Assembly (NCBI GenBank): GCA_013003715.1
Contig: JABDIN010000027.1
Span: 86,942 to 150,941 of the forward strand
Length of the DNA stretch: 64,000 nucleotides
Source: Desulfobacteraceae bacterium
GTDB taxonomy: Bacteria > Desulfobacterota > Desulfobacteria > Desulfobacterales > Desulfosarcinaceae
Direction: 5' to 3'
The stretch's first letter is position 1. Each line of letters begins with the position of its first letter. Below, one piece after another: positions 36,794 to 45,770 of the stretch. Both the position numbers and the translations under genes were made by a program. The notes beneath the pieces are model-generated. The model was given only the letters and a program-made list of their open reading frames with translations. It was not told the DNA's origin and did no database searches.

Positions 36794-39130
36794 TCAACTG
36801 CTCCAAAACTCCTCAAGTTTTTCCACCAGCCCGCCATTGTCGGCGACACGCACACAATCCCAATGCACCGGTAACAACGCGCGATACCGGGGTGTTGAAA
36901 ATCGCTTATCAATCAACAATGCCGTTCCTTTATCTTTCTCTGTACGGATAACCCTTCCCACAGCTTGCAATACGCGGTTAATACCCGGGTAGGTATAGGC
37001 AAATTCAAAACCGTTACCGTTGGCGGCCTGAAAATAATCGCGAATCAATTCACGCTCCAGGCAAATACCCGGCAACCCCACACCGACAATTACCGCCGTG
37101 CTCAATCTTTTACCCACCAAATCGATTCCTTCACCAAAAATCCCCCCCATGACGGCAAAACCGACGAGTGAATGGGAATTCCCGGTTTTGAACATCTCCA
37201 GGAAATCTTCCCTTTCATTCTCATCCATTCGCGGAGATTGGATCTGCAATTCAATGTCGGGGTATTCCTGCAGAAAACATTCAGCGACCATCTCCATGTA
37301 TGTGTAACTTGGGAAAAAGACCAAATAGTTGCCGGTCCGGTGTTCAATAATAGAATGGACGGCATCTGCCACGATGGCTTTGGATGCTTCCCGATCCTTG
37401 AAATAGGTTGAAATCGTGTCGGTAATGAACACTTTAAAATTCGATTTGGGAAATGGAGAAGGAATGGCGATTTTTTTCACTTGCTCCCCACACCCGAAAA
37501 GAGTCTGGAAATATTTTGCAGGTGCCAGGGTTGCTGAAAAAAAAACAGCTGAACGACACCGGGCCAGGGCTTCACGCATATGATCCGCCGGATCCACACA
37601 AAACAACCTGACCTGAACGTTCTTGTCGGCTTGCTGGCAGCAGACCGCGTACGAGGCGTCGAACCGCTCGGAGATTTTCAGGAAATTGGAGATGGTAAAA
37701 AACAGATCGAGGAGGTTATTACGGAACGGTGTTTTAATATTGTTCGACAGCCAATGATCGGTTTGAATAACGAAGGTGTTGAGCAGCGGATACAAATCAT
37801 CCGGCGGCAGCGGGCTGGCGTATTCACCGTTTTTTTGCTCACAGGTCTTCCTGACGCGCAACAGCCATTGGTTGATCTTTCCCAAACTTTGATAAATCCG
37901 GGGTAAATCATTTTTAACTTCCCGCCTCACAGCCAAAACCGTTTCCTTGTCGATAGCCGCTGAAAACATATCCCTGGACCTGTCCACAAGGTTGTGCGCC
38001 TCGTCAATTAAAAAGGCATAATCGCCCATCTCCTCAGCAAAAAAGCGCTTCAGATAAACACGGGGATCGAATGCATAATTATAATCACATATTATGCAGT
38101 CGGCCCAGAGACTGAGTTCCAGTGAGAATTCGAAAGGGCAGACCCGATGTTTCAGTGCGGTTTCCTCAATAACACGACGATTGAATATGGGGTGCTGAAA
38201 CACCTCGGCCAATGCTCCATTCACCCTGTCAAAATGTCCCCTGGCAAACTCACAGTCATCAGGCGTGCAGAAACCGTCCGGTGTGAAGCAAATCTTGTCT
38301 TTCGCTGTCAAGGTCAGGGCTTTGAGATGCAAACCATTGTCCAGCAGTTTTTCAATCGCTTTTTCGGCGGCCATTCGACCGGTTGTTCTGGCTGTGAGAT
38401 AAAAAAGTTTTGAGGTCTTTCGCTCCGACAATGTTTTAATGGCCGGGAACAAGGCTGCCATGGTTTTTCCGATACCGGTGGCGGCCTGGACCAGAAGTTG
38501 CCCGCCATCACGAACTGCACGGAATACGGCCACGGCCATATGTCTCTGTCCCGGCCGGTAGTTCGGGAATGGGAAACCAAGCCGCTCGATGGCCGTATCG
38601 CGCTTGCCATGCCACGAGTGTACCGTCTCCGCCCATTGGAGATATCGATTAATGGTATCGTTGAAAAACGCCTCCAGCTCATCCAGGGTATAACTTTTCC
38701 GAATAGCCGCCGATTTTTGGGTTTCGATATTATAATAGAGGAGTTGGCCGGTGATATGATTCAACTGTTGCCGATGTGCGTAGATAAAAGCATATATTTT
38801 GAGTTGACCCCAATGGACTGGATTTTCAACCCGGTCAAAGGAATCGAGATCGTGGGTGGTGGTTTTGATTTCCTCGATCACCACGTCATCCGGTTCATTG
38901 AAAACGCCATCGATACGACCGTTTATCACCAGTCTAAAATTACCGGTATCCACCTCGTGGGAGACCGTAACTTCCGGTGTATAGTGCTCCGGCCGGTTGT
39001 TCTGAACCGTCTTATGACCAAGGATACCCCTGGCGGAATTTATGCTGCCGACGAAATCAAGGTTTAAATTCCCGGACCGAAACACATGCTCAACAAGGGT
39101 TCGAACAGCAATCTTAAGCGAATAGGTCAA
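36794..39130 (-). CDS. XPD/DinG-family DNA helicase with N-terminal nuclease-like domain
   Basis: 778 residues starting with TTG (AGGAG nine bases upstream). Residues 65-105 (INGRIDGV... VIEEIKTT) form a PD-(D/E)XK-like core. The helicase has Walker A AATGIGKTMAAL, DEAH in LIDEAHNLVDRSRD and motif VI QAVGRVIRTEKD. Four cysteines between CFTPDGFCTPDDC and ADCIICDYNY match the [4Fe-4S] domain of XPD/DinG. It likely unwinds DNA 5' to 3' in repair or R-loop removal. The nuclease-like fusion is known for COG1199 members. Confidence 0.9.
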   Translation of the reverse strand: MTYSLKIAVRTLVEHVFRSGNLNLDFVGSINSARGILGHKTVQNNRPEHYTPEVTVSHEVDTGNFRLVINGRIDGVFNEPDDVVIEEIKTTTHDLDSFDRVENPVHWGQLKIYAFIYAHRQQLNHITGQLLYYNIETQKSAAIRKSYTLDELEAFFNDTINRYLQWAETVHSWHGKRDTAIERLGFPFPNYRPGQRHMAVAVFRAVRDGGQLLVQAATGIGKTMAALFPAIKTLSERKTSKLFYLTARTTGRMAAEKAIEKLLDNGLHLKALTLTAKDKICFTPDGFCTPDDCEFARGHFDRVNGALAEVFQHPIFNRRVIEETALKHRVCPFEFSLELSLWADCIICDYNYAFDPRVYLKRFFAEEMGDYAFLIDEAHNLVDRSRDMFSAAIDKETVLAVRREVKNDLPRIYQSLGKINQWLLRVRKTCEQKNGEYASPLPPDDLYPLLNTFVIQTDHWLSNNIKTPFRNNLLDLFFTISNFLKISERFDASYAVCCQQADKNVQVRLFCVDPADHMREALARCRSAVFFSATLAPAKYFQTLFGCGEQVKKIAIPSPFPKSNFKVFITDTISTYFKDREASKAIVADAVHSIIEHRTGNYLVFFPSYTYMEMVAECFLQEYPDIELQIQSPRMDENEREDFLEMFKTGNSHSLVGFAVMGGIFGEGIDLVGKRLSTAVIVGVGLPGICLERELIRDYFQAANGNGFEFAYTYPGINRVLQAVGRVIRTEKDKGTALLIDKRFSTPRYRALLPVHWDCVRVADNGGLVEKLEEFWSS

Positions 39131-39218
39131 ATCGATCGGCTCCTGGGATTTCCGACACAGCCGTATCTCTTAGTGTGATCAGTATTAATCGTGGATTGGC
39201 CTGGGATGAGTCCGTCGA

Positions 39219-39515
39219 TTATTCGGAAAAACCATAATGAAAAATATCATATTGGGTTTCGCCACCCAGCAACTTGTCGATTTGTGCCTGGACCTGTTTT
39301 CTTGCCGGGCTTTCCAGCCAGGCCGCCCAGTTACTGGAATGCTGCCAGTTGCTGATCACCATAAATTCCAGCGGATTTTCCAGATTACGCAAGGTTTCAC
39401 CAGATATATATCCGGGCTGCCCCATGGCGAGTTCCCTCATTTGTCGAAAAAGCGGTATCATTGCTTTTGCCTTATCCTCAGGTACTGCTCGTTTGATAAG
39501 TACTTTAATGGACAT
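39219..39515 (-). CDS. Antibiotic-biosynthesis-monooxygenase-fold (ABM) protein
   Basis: 98 residues from ATG 39515 (AAGGAG upstream); the extension to 39545 is not needed. MSIKVLIKRAVPEDKAKAM, QPGYISGETLRNLENPLEF and ISNWQHSSNWAAWLESPARK are the dimeric ferredoxin-like ABM domain. Members include heme-degrading and quinol monooxygenases, but the heme- or substrate-binding residues are not evident, so function is open. Downstream of no operon partner. Confidence 0.85.
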   Translation of the reverse strand: MSIKVLIKRAVPEDKAKAMIPLFRQMRELAMGQPGYISGETLRNLENPLEFMVISNWQHSSNWAAWLESPARKQVQAQIDKLLGGETQYDIFHYGFSE

Positions 39516-39928
39516 CGGCTTCTCCTTTTTTAAAAGGGACGTCATATGAGCCCCGACACAAGGTATCCGGGCGACTCAACTACCCATTGGTGGTGAATCA
39601 ATGTATTTATAATAATCCGCTGTCGTAATTAACATTATTCCATGGAATAAGATACATTAATTCGTGTATATGTTGATTCAGCGGCACTGAATACAAGTGG
39701 ATAACAAGCAGATGACAAACGAAGTAAGCACCTTTTTCAACCGATATCAAAGAGGAAAGTGTTCGGGTCGCACAGAGTTGTATTAGCGGTATCCACCGGA
39801 TTGACGACAGGAGTTCGAACGATCACGATGATGTATGCAGTTTAGAAAAACAATGGACATTTGTCAAATACCCAGGGCTAACGCATGAAAAAATCATAGG
39901 GCAGGAATCGAGTCCGATGAAAACAGGC

Positions 39929-40059
39929 AATGTCAAATGACAAAACTCAAATTTCAAATGGCGGTATACTATCCATTTTTAAGGATCGCTCTGACGATAA
40001 AATGAAGATAAAACGACAGCATTCCTTCATTTGGCATTTGGATTTTGTCATTTGACATT
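39929..40059. repeat. 131-bp inverted repeat with 32-bp arms
   Basis: The left arm 39929-39960 (AATGTCAAATGACAAAACTC...) and the reverse complement of 40028-40059 match at 28 of 32 bases. It could form a long hairpin or be a short mobile repeat; the related element at 15257-15383 has the same ends and a similar core (GGCATGTTATCTAT versus GGCGGTATACTATC). It is the only structure I see in the 753-bp gap 39516-40268 between the ABM gene and the aldo/keto reductase. Confidence 0.75.
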
Positions 40060-40268
40060 ATAACCGTACCTTGTATCAACGCATACCCAATTCTAAAGTT
40101 TCTGATGCCAGACCAGATCTACAATAGATCACTCCGGTCAAATCCGGCCGGGCGATTCCGGGAAATCGGATGTGAATCGGGCAAGTGGTCGTAAAAAGAG
40201 TTTGAATATATTTCCAATACCCGATAAAAATTCCCATCATGTCAATGTTAAACCAAGGGGAGGTAAAC

Positions 40269-41228
40269 ATGGAACTTCGCACGCTGGGCACAACGGAAAT
40301 TAAGATATCACCGGTAATAATGGGGACATGGCAGGCCGGGAAAGAGATGTGGGCGGGTATCGATGACAAGGAAACCTCGCGTGCATTGCGCACTGCCTAT
40401 GACGCTGGCATTACCACCTTTGATACCGCTGAAGTCTATGGTAACGGGCATTCGGAACGCATTTTAGGCGCCGCCCTCAAGGATATCCGGGACAAGGTTA
40501 TCCTGGCCACCAAAGTGTTTTCCAATCATCTGAAATCCGAACAAATCGTGGCGGCATGCAACCGTTCCCTGAAGAATCTGAACACCGACTATATCGACTT
40601 GTACCAGGTGCACTGGCCTCCGGGATCATTTGGGCACCCGGAGGTGGAATATCAGGAAATCATGGGGACGCTATCGGATCTGAAAGATCAAGGAAAGATT
40701 CGCGCGCTTGGCGTTTCGAATTTTGCCCGGGTGCAAATGGAGGCCGCTGCCGAATTCGGGCGGGTTGAAAGTCTACAGCCGCCATACTCTCTATTCTGGC
40801 GCGTTATGGAATTCAATGAACGGCCCTATTGTATCCAAAACCAAATGACCATCCTGGCCTATTCACCGATGGCCCAGGGAATTCTGACCGGAAAATTCAA
40901 GTCCGGACACCAGTTCGAGAAAGGTGATCATCGGGTGAAGAACATTCTTTTTCAGGAATCCCATTTCCAACGGATAACCGCAGCCCTGTCCAGATTGAAA
41001 CCCATAGCCGAATCCCACAATGCGACACTTGCGCAATTAGCGCTGGCCTGGGTCCTGGCGCAACCCAATACCTGTGCCATTGCCGGCGCACGGAATGAAA
41101 CACAAGTACTTGAAAACGCGAAAGCAGCGGACATCCGGCTATCTGAAAGCGACCTTGCGGAGATGAACGCCGCCGGTGAATCGGTGACGGACCATCTGGA
41201 TGATAATCCGGTGATGTGGAAGTGGTAA
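40269..41228 (+). CDS. Aldo/keto reductase
   Basis: 319 residues from ATG 40269, with GGGGAGG five bases before it. The (beta/alpha)8 AKR tetrad is visible: Asp and Tyr in FDTAEVYGNGHSE, Lys in VILATKV and His in LYQVHWPP. NADPH contacts include AIAGARNETQVLENAKA near the C-terminus. It reduces aldehydes or ketones to alcohols with NAD(P)H; the substrate is not predictable. Monocistronic, 441 bp before the gcvT-glyA fusion. Confidence 0.92.
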   Translation: MELRTLGTTEIKISPVIMGTWQAGKEMWAGIDDKETSRALRTAYDAGITTFDTAEVYGNGHSERILGAALKDIRDKVILATKVFSNHLKSEQIVAACNRSLKNLNTDYIDLYQVHWPPGSFGHPEVEYQEIMGTLSDLKDQGKIRALGVSNFARVQMEAAAEFGRVESLQPPYSLFWRVMEFNERPYCIQNQMTILAYSPMAQGILTGKFKSGHQFEKGDHRVKNILFQESHFQRITAALSRLKPIAESHNATLAQLALAWVLAQPNTCAIAGARNETQVLENAKAADIRLSESDLAEMNAAGESVTDHLDDNPVMWKW

Positions 41229-41417
41229 GCACCGCCGCAAACCGTAGGGGCGGGGTCACCATTGCAAAGAGGGTGTCCGGTAAAACGGTGATGGTCGTTG
41301 ACCAGAATGGCTGCGGCTTAAATGCCGCTGATCACCGCCTGTTTTCCCATCACCGGCCCGGATGTCGGATGTAAAAAAAATTTCCAGCTCTTGATTTTCT
41401 TGTTTCGCTCTGATTAC

Positions 41418-41568
41418 TGTTAACCCGGCTATTAAATTGAACACAGAAAGTACATGCGATTCGCATAGAGAGTTTCCGGCGATATCCGCTTGGGATGTTG
41501 TTTTCTATAACAAATATTTCTGTATGAATAGATATGACATCGTTACATATTTAATCGCCGGAGCAATA
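41418..41568. repeat. 151-bp inverted-end intergenic repeat, copy B
   Basis: Same orientation and length as copy A (2217-2367): the ends are TGTTAACCCGGCTATTAAAT and TTAATCGCCGGAGCAATA, and the block GATTCGCATAGAGAGTTTCC aligns with GATTCGCGTAATGAGTTTCC at the same offset (33 bp from the left CCGGC). The interior has diverged more than in copies A and C. It lies in the 441-bp gap before the gcvT-glyA fusion; I find no glycine riboswitch motif there. Confidence 0.7.
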
Positions 41569-41669
41569 ACTTGTCTGTCGACTCGAGGTTCTGCATTCGG
41601 CAGGAAAAAATGATTTGCCGGATTGGCGAATTCCAGCCCCTCACCTTCAGCAATCGAAAGGAAAATGCC

Positions 41670-44321
41670 ATGCCCCAGTTATTGAGAACCGTATTTTATG
41701 ATCGCCATGTGGAGCTTAAGGGAAGCATGGTGGAATTCGGCGGTTGGGAGATGCCGGTTCAATATCAACCCGGCATCATCGAGGAACACCTGATCACGCG
41801 AAAGCGGGCTGGCTTGTTCGATGTCTCCCACATGGGGCGGTTTGTTTTTAAAGGAAACCAGGCGGTTTCTTTTCTCCAGCATACCCTCACCAACAACGCT
41901 GCCGCCCTGGAGGTGGGGCAGAGTCAATATACCCTGATCCCCAATGAAAACGGCGGTGCGGTGGATGACGCCTATCTGTATCGGTTTTTTGAGGAGGAAT
42001 ACCTGCTGGTGGTAAATGCCTCCAATCGCGATAAAGACTGGGCGCATTTCAACTCCGCCATGAACCAATTTCCGAATGTGGAAATGGCGGATAAGACCGG
42101 TGAAATCGCCATGGTCAGCCTCCAGGGACCGAAGTCCAGGGAAATCATGTTGTCTCTGATAACCAGTGGCGCACTGCCCGAACCGCTCCGGAATTATCTG
42201 AGTGTGGTCGACATTGGCGGTACTGACGTCTGGATCGCCAGGACCGGATATACCGGCGAGCCCCTTTGTTTCGAATTGTTTTTCAACACAACGGATGCGG
42301 TGCGCATATGGGACAAGCTCCTGGCCCATGGGGCAGTCCCCATCGGGTTGGGTGCACGGGATACCCTCCGACTTGAGGCAGGCCTGCCTTTGTACGGCCA
42401 TGAACTCGGACCGGGACCGGGAGGTGGTGATATCCCCATCTTTGCATCTCCCCTGTCACGGTTTGCCGTCAGTTTTTCTCCGTTAAAAAACAACTATATC
42501 GGAAGAGTGGCGCTGGAGAAACAATTCACCGCCCTGAAAGGCATATTCGGGGAGCATTATGAACTGGTCGATGATCTGCCGCAAATAGTCATGCCGCTGC
42601 TTCTGACAGACAAGGGGATAGCAAGAGCCGGAGACAAGGTATGCTCAAACGGAACCGAAATGGGCACCGTCACCAGCGGCACCATGGTGCCCTACTGGAT
42701 ATTCGACGGGGATGGTATTGAAGCTCAGATAACCGGTGAGAAAGGTCGCCGGGCGGTCTGTCTGGCGCTACTGGACAGCCGTGTGAAACCTGGTGATTTT
42801 CTGGAAATTGAAATACGCAGAAATAAATGCCGGGCGCAGGTCGTCCCTTATCATCTGCGCAGCGAAGCCCCACCGTATGCCCACCCGATGACCGATTTGA
42901 TACATACCCCGGATGAACTTCAAACCCAGGATGAACTGGAAGGACTTACAAAGGTGAGGAAACTGGTCGACAAGTCCATCTCCAACACCGTCTGGCGCCA
43001 GCAGGAATGTATCAATCTGATTCCCTCTGAAATGACCGCATCGGTCATTACCCGGTTATTGTCCGTAATGGATCCCGTTGGGCGGTATGCCGAGCACAAA
43101 ACCGTTAAAGCCTTCGGGGACGCAGATGTATTCTATTATCAGGGAACAGAATTCATCGCCGAAGTCGAGTCACTTCTGGTGGATGAACTCAAACGATATC
43201 TCGGCTGCCGCGAGGTGGAAACCCGTGTCGTATCGGGACAGATGGCCAATACCGCGGTATTCAGCGGCCTTGTGGACTTTCTCAATCGAGCTGATCGTAA
43301 AAGTGAGCAACGCCGGATGCGGTCGGTCATGAATCATCACATCATCAAAGGCGGTCATCTCAGCGCGCAACCCATGGGCGCCTTGAGAGATTTTGTCTGC
43401 CGGGACCCGAAAACCGAAAAACCGGCCGTGGTGAACTTTCCGGTACTGGACCACAATCCCTATTGCATCGACGTTGAAGCATGCCGTGATATCATTGAAG
43501 AATACAAGCCCGAACTGATTATTTTAGGCAAAAGCATGATCCTGCACAAAGAGCCGGTGGCACAAATAAGAGAATTTGTCGATGAACTCTCCCCGGATTC
43601 CGTGCTCATGTATGATATGGCCCATGTTCTGGGATTGGTGGGACCTCATTTCCAGGAACCTTTTGCCGAAGGCGCAGATATCGTTACCGGATCGACGCAC
43701 AAAACCTTTTTTGGAACCCAACGGGGGATTGTCGGTGTAAACTACACCGAAGCGGACTACCGGTATGAATTCTGGGAAGCCATACAACGGCGTTCTTTCC
43801 CCGGCAGCGTTAGCAACCACCACCCGGGAACCTTGTTGGGATTGCTCCTGGCGACCTATGAGATGAATGCCTTTAAAGATGAATATCAGAAGAACATCAT
43901 TGCCAACGCCAAAGCCTTTGCCAGGGCACTGGCCGACTGCGGCCTGGATGTGGCCGGAGATCCGTCCATATCTTTCACCGAAACCCACCAGGTGGTTTTA
44001 AAAGTGGGTTACGCCCGCGGCGCGGAAATCGCCAAGCATCTCGAAGAAAACAATATTGTCGCCAACTACCAGGCAGCACCCGAAGAAGAAGGCTTCACGG
44101 CATCCGGATCCATACGCATGGGGGTTTCCGAAATGACGCGATTCGGTATGAAACCGGCGGATTTCCAGCAACTCGCCCAGTTTATCCACGATGTCGTGGT
44201 TGGGCGAAAAAATGTAAAACATGATGTCACCATCTTCAGAAAACGGTTCGTGGAAATGAAATACTGCTATTGCGGCAATGAGGTCGAGGACCTGGTGGAG
44301 TCGTTGCATCGCATGATGTAG
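41670..44321 (+). CDS. Fused aminomethyltransferase (GcvT) - serine hydroxymethyltransferase (GlyA)
   Basis: 883 residues from ATG 41670 (AAAGGA eight bases upstream; an in-frame start at 41571 is less likely). Residues 1-410 are GcvT: GGWEMPVQY, DVSHMGR, ENGGAVDDAYLYR (folate-binding Asp), ARTGYTGEP and GLGARDTLRLEAGLPLYG. Residues about 425-883 are a divergent SHMT: LIPSEMTAS, GGHLSAQPMG, YDMAHVLGL and the PLP lysine K678 in TGSTHKTFFGTQ. The product could hand 5,10-methylene-THF from the T-protein reaction to serine formation. No gcvH or gcvP lies in the window. Confidence 0.92.
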   Translation: MPQLLRTVFYDRHVELKGSMVEFGGWEMPVQYQPGIIEEHLITRKRAGLFDVSHMGRFVFKGNQAVSFLQHTLTNNAAALEVGQSQYTLIPNENGGAVDDAYLYRFFEEEYLLVVNASNRDKDWAHFNSAMNQFPNVEMADKTGEIAMVSLQGPKSREIMLSLITSGALPEPLRNYLSVVDIGGTDVWIARTGYTGEPLCFELFFNTTDAVRIWDKLLAHGAVPIGLGARDTLRLEAGLPLYGHELGPGPGGGDIPIFASPLSRFAVSFSPLKNNYIGRVALEKQFTALKGIFGEHYELVDDLPQIVMPLLLTDKGIARAGDKVCSNGTEMGTVTSGTMVPYWIFDGDGIEAQITGEKGRRAVCLALLDSRVKPGDFLEIEIRRNKCRAQVVPYHLRSEAPPYAHPMTDLIHTPDELQTQDELEGLTKVRKLVDKSISNTVWRQQECINLIPSEMTASVITRLLSVMDPVGRYAEHKTVKAFGDADVFYYQGTEFIAEVESLLVDELKRYLGCREVETRVVSGQMANTAVFSGLVDFLNRADRKSEQRRMRSVMNHHIIKGGHLSAQPMGALRDFVCRDPKTEKPAVVNFPVLDHNPYCIDVEACRDIIEEYKPELIILGKSMILHKEPVAQIREFVDELSPDSVLMYDMAHVLGLVGPHFQEPFAEGADIVTGSTHKTFFGTQRGIVGVNYTEADYRYEFWEAIQRRSFPGSVSNHHPGTLLGLLLATYEMNAFKDEYQKNIIANAKAFARALADCGLDVAGDPSISFTETHQVVLKVGYARGAEIAKHLEENNIVANYQAAPEEEGFTASGSIRMGVSEMTRFGMKPADFQQLAQFIHDVVVGRKNVKHDVTIFRKRFVEMKYCYCGNEVEDLVESLHRMM

Positions 44322-44482
44322 CCGGACCTCTTGAGGCCGGAGAAAATTCCCGGTGGTAATACCACTATTGGTCACTGTGGATTCACGGGAGCGGTGATTT
44401 CTCATTTCACTTGGGTATAGTTGAAATCGAAAATCATCCGATACGCGGTTACATGGGAAAAGCACCCAGCGCCTGGATTGGT

Positions 44483-44521
44483 TGTCGCCCTGCTTTGGTC
44501 ATCCGGCACAGCAGGGCGACA
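44483..44521. terminator. 12-bp stem-loop between convergent genes
   Basis: TGTCGCCCTGCT (44483-44494) pairs perfectly with AGCAGGGCGACA (44510-44521) across a 15-base loop. It lies between the convergent gcvT-glyA fusion and the membrane-protein gene, so it probably serves as a bidirectional terminator, though neither side has a clean U-run. A weaker hairpin, CCGGACCTCTTGAGGCCGG, is at 44322-44341. Confidence 0.55.
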
Positions 44522-44553
44522 TACAGCGACCTATCGTATCATTTGCCCTTGAT

Positions 44554-45105
44554 CTACAATTCACTCATCAGCTTTTCCGCCTCGTATCTGGCGGATTCAA
44601 AGGCGCCTCGTTTTACATCGGATGCCGGTACCTCGGAACCTTCCATGAAAAACACGAAATAAAGGGTTTGAACGAGAAAGAACATCCAGATCCCCAATGC
44701 CCAGGACATGGGATTATGGGGTGAAAGGATGAAAATGGCAAGACACGTTCCCCCGATGAGAAAGCCTTCGGCCAGCAGAGCGCTGATTGTTGTATTTTTA
44801 TAGCATATACCGCTACGTACCCAGCTGAACACACCGAGAGATAACACGAGGTAAGCGAACAGGGAGGATGTCAGCAATACCGATGCAAACAGAAGCAGCA
44901 ACGGAAAAACGATTTTTATGATACCGGTGTGGGTCCAACGGGCCATCATGATACAATACACAGCCACGAACAAGCTGACCGATAAGTAAAGTTGCGGGGG
45001 CCAGATGTAGGGGTGACCCATCCCGGCCATCAGGATGTAGAATACGAACGCACACATGAATCCGTAAACGATGGTTGTGCGGAGATATCTTGCCGTATTA
45101 TTCAT
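44554..45105 (-). CDS. Multi-TM membrane protein of a PspA/VWA module
   Basis: 183 residues with about five hydrophobic segments: VYGFMCAFVFYILMAGMG, LYLSVSLFVAVYCIMM, IIKIVFPLLLLFASVLLT, ALLAEGFLIGGTCLAIFILS and WALGIWMFFLVQTLYFVFFM. The C-terminus is a short soluble tail. No family recognised. Its start overlaps the end of the PspA-like gene by eight bases, so the two are translationally coupled; it may be the membrane anchor or sensor that the PspA-like protein binds. Confidence 0.75.
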   Translation of the reverse strand: MNNTARYLRTTIVYGFMCAFVFYILMAGMGHPYIWPPQLYLSVSLFVAVYCIMMARWTHTGIIKIVFPLLLLFASVLLTSSLFAYLVLSLGVFSWVRSGICYKNTTISALLAEGFLIGGTCLAIFILSPHNPMSWALGIWMFFLVQTLYFVFFMEGSEVPASDVKRGAFESARYEAEKLMSEL

Positions 45106-45664
45106 TTGTATTCCCTCCTAACACCTTATCCTTTCGTTGAAGAAGTTCCAGTTCAACTTCTTCCGCCGAGAGTTCATCGGCGATCCAGCGTGTTTGATTT
45201 CCCCCCGGCGCGTTATCACCTGTATCGATCCGCCGTGTTTCTTGCATCCAATCAGCGGCTCTCAGCTTGTATTTTTCATACTCCATCCGCTGAACCTGAA
45301 TCGTATCCGCAAGCTGTGAGATCTGAAGGTGCAGCTCCTGTTCGATGTTGGACAGTTCATCATGGTGTTTCTTCATGGGATATATTTTCCGGATCAACAA
45401 CCGCGCGATATCATCTTTCTGCTTTTCGATGGCCATGGTCAGATCCGAATCGATTTTCTGAATTTCGTCCGAAAGCATACGCCTGGAAGACAAGGTGTTT
45501 CGCCGGCGCTCATTAAATGCCTTCAGTTTTGCTTCATCATCGCCAATAGCACAGGACATATCCCGAAGATGCTGCCGTAGTAAAAGCCCCTTGTCCTCAA
45601 TCTGATCCATCACCCCATGAAGGTCGGCTTTGCATAGGTTCACCATTCTCGAAAAAATTCCCAT
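45098..45664 (-). CDS. PspA/IM30-like coiled-coil protein
   Basis: 188 residues from ATG 45664, preceded by AGGAGG at six bases. MGIFSRMVNLCKADLHGVMD at the N-terminus resembles the amphipathic membrane-binding helix of PspA/Vipp1, followed by long coiled coils (residues about 25-150) and an acidic tail. PspA proteins stabilise stressed inner membranes. It is shorter than PspA (about 222 residues), and similarity outside the N-terminus is weak, so a diverged paralogue is likely. Neighbours are a VWA protein and a two-component system. Confidence 0.78.
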   Translation of the reverse strand: MGIFSRMVNLCKADLHGVMDQIEDKGLLLRQHLRDMSCAIGDDEAKLKAFNERRRNTLSSRRMLSDEIQKIDSDLTMAIEKQKDDIARLLIRKIYPMKKHHDELSNIEQELHLQISQLADTIQVQRMEYEKYKLRAADWMQETRRIDTGDNAPGGNQTRWIADELSAEEVELELLQRKDKVLGGNTNE

Positions 45665-45770
45665 TTTATCCTCCTGACACAATACGGGTATTGGTTATTT
45701 ATTTACGGTTTATTTTGCTTATGATTCTGATATCCAGTTCCAATATGATTCGGCAGCTAAGTTGATATCA

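Noticed and set aside
41229..41669. Glycine or THF riboswitch before the gcvT-glyA fusion
   Set aside because: I looked for glycine-aptamer and THF-aptamer landmarks and found none; the conserved structure there is repeat copy B, which also occurs in unrelated contexts and both orientations.
45745..45770. Third-family end resembling the 151-bp repeat (GATTCGGCAGCTAAGTTGAT)
   Set aside because: Only one end with several mismatches and no partner within 150 bp; not counted as a copy.
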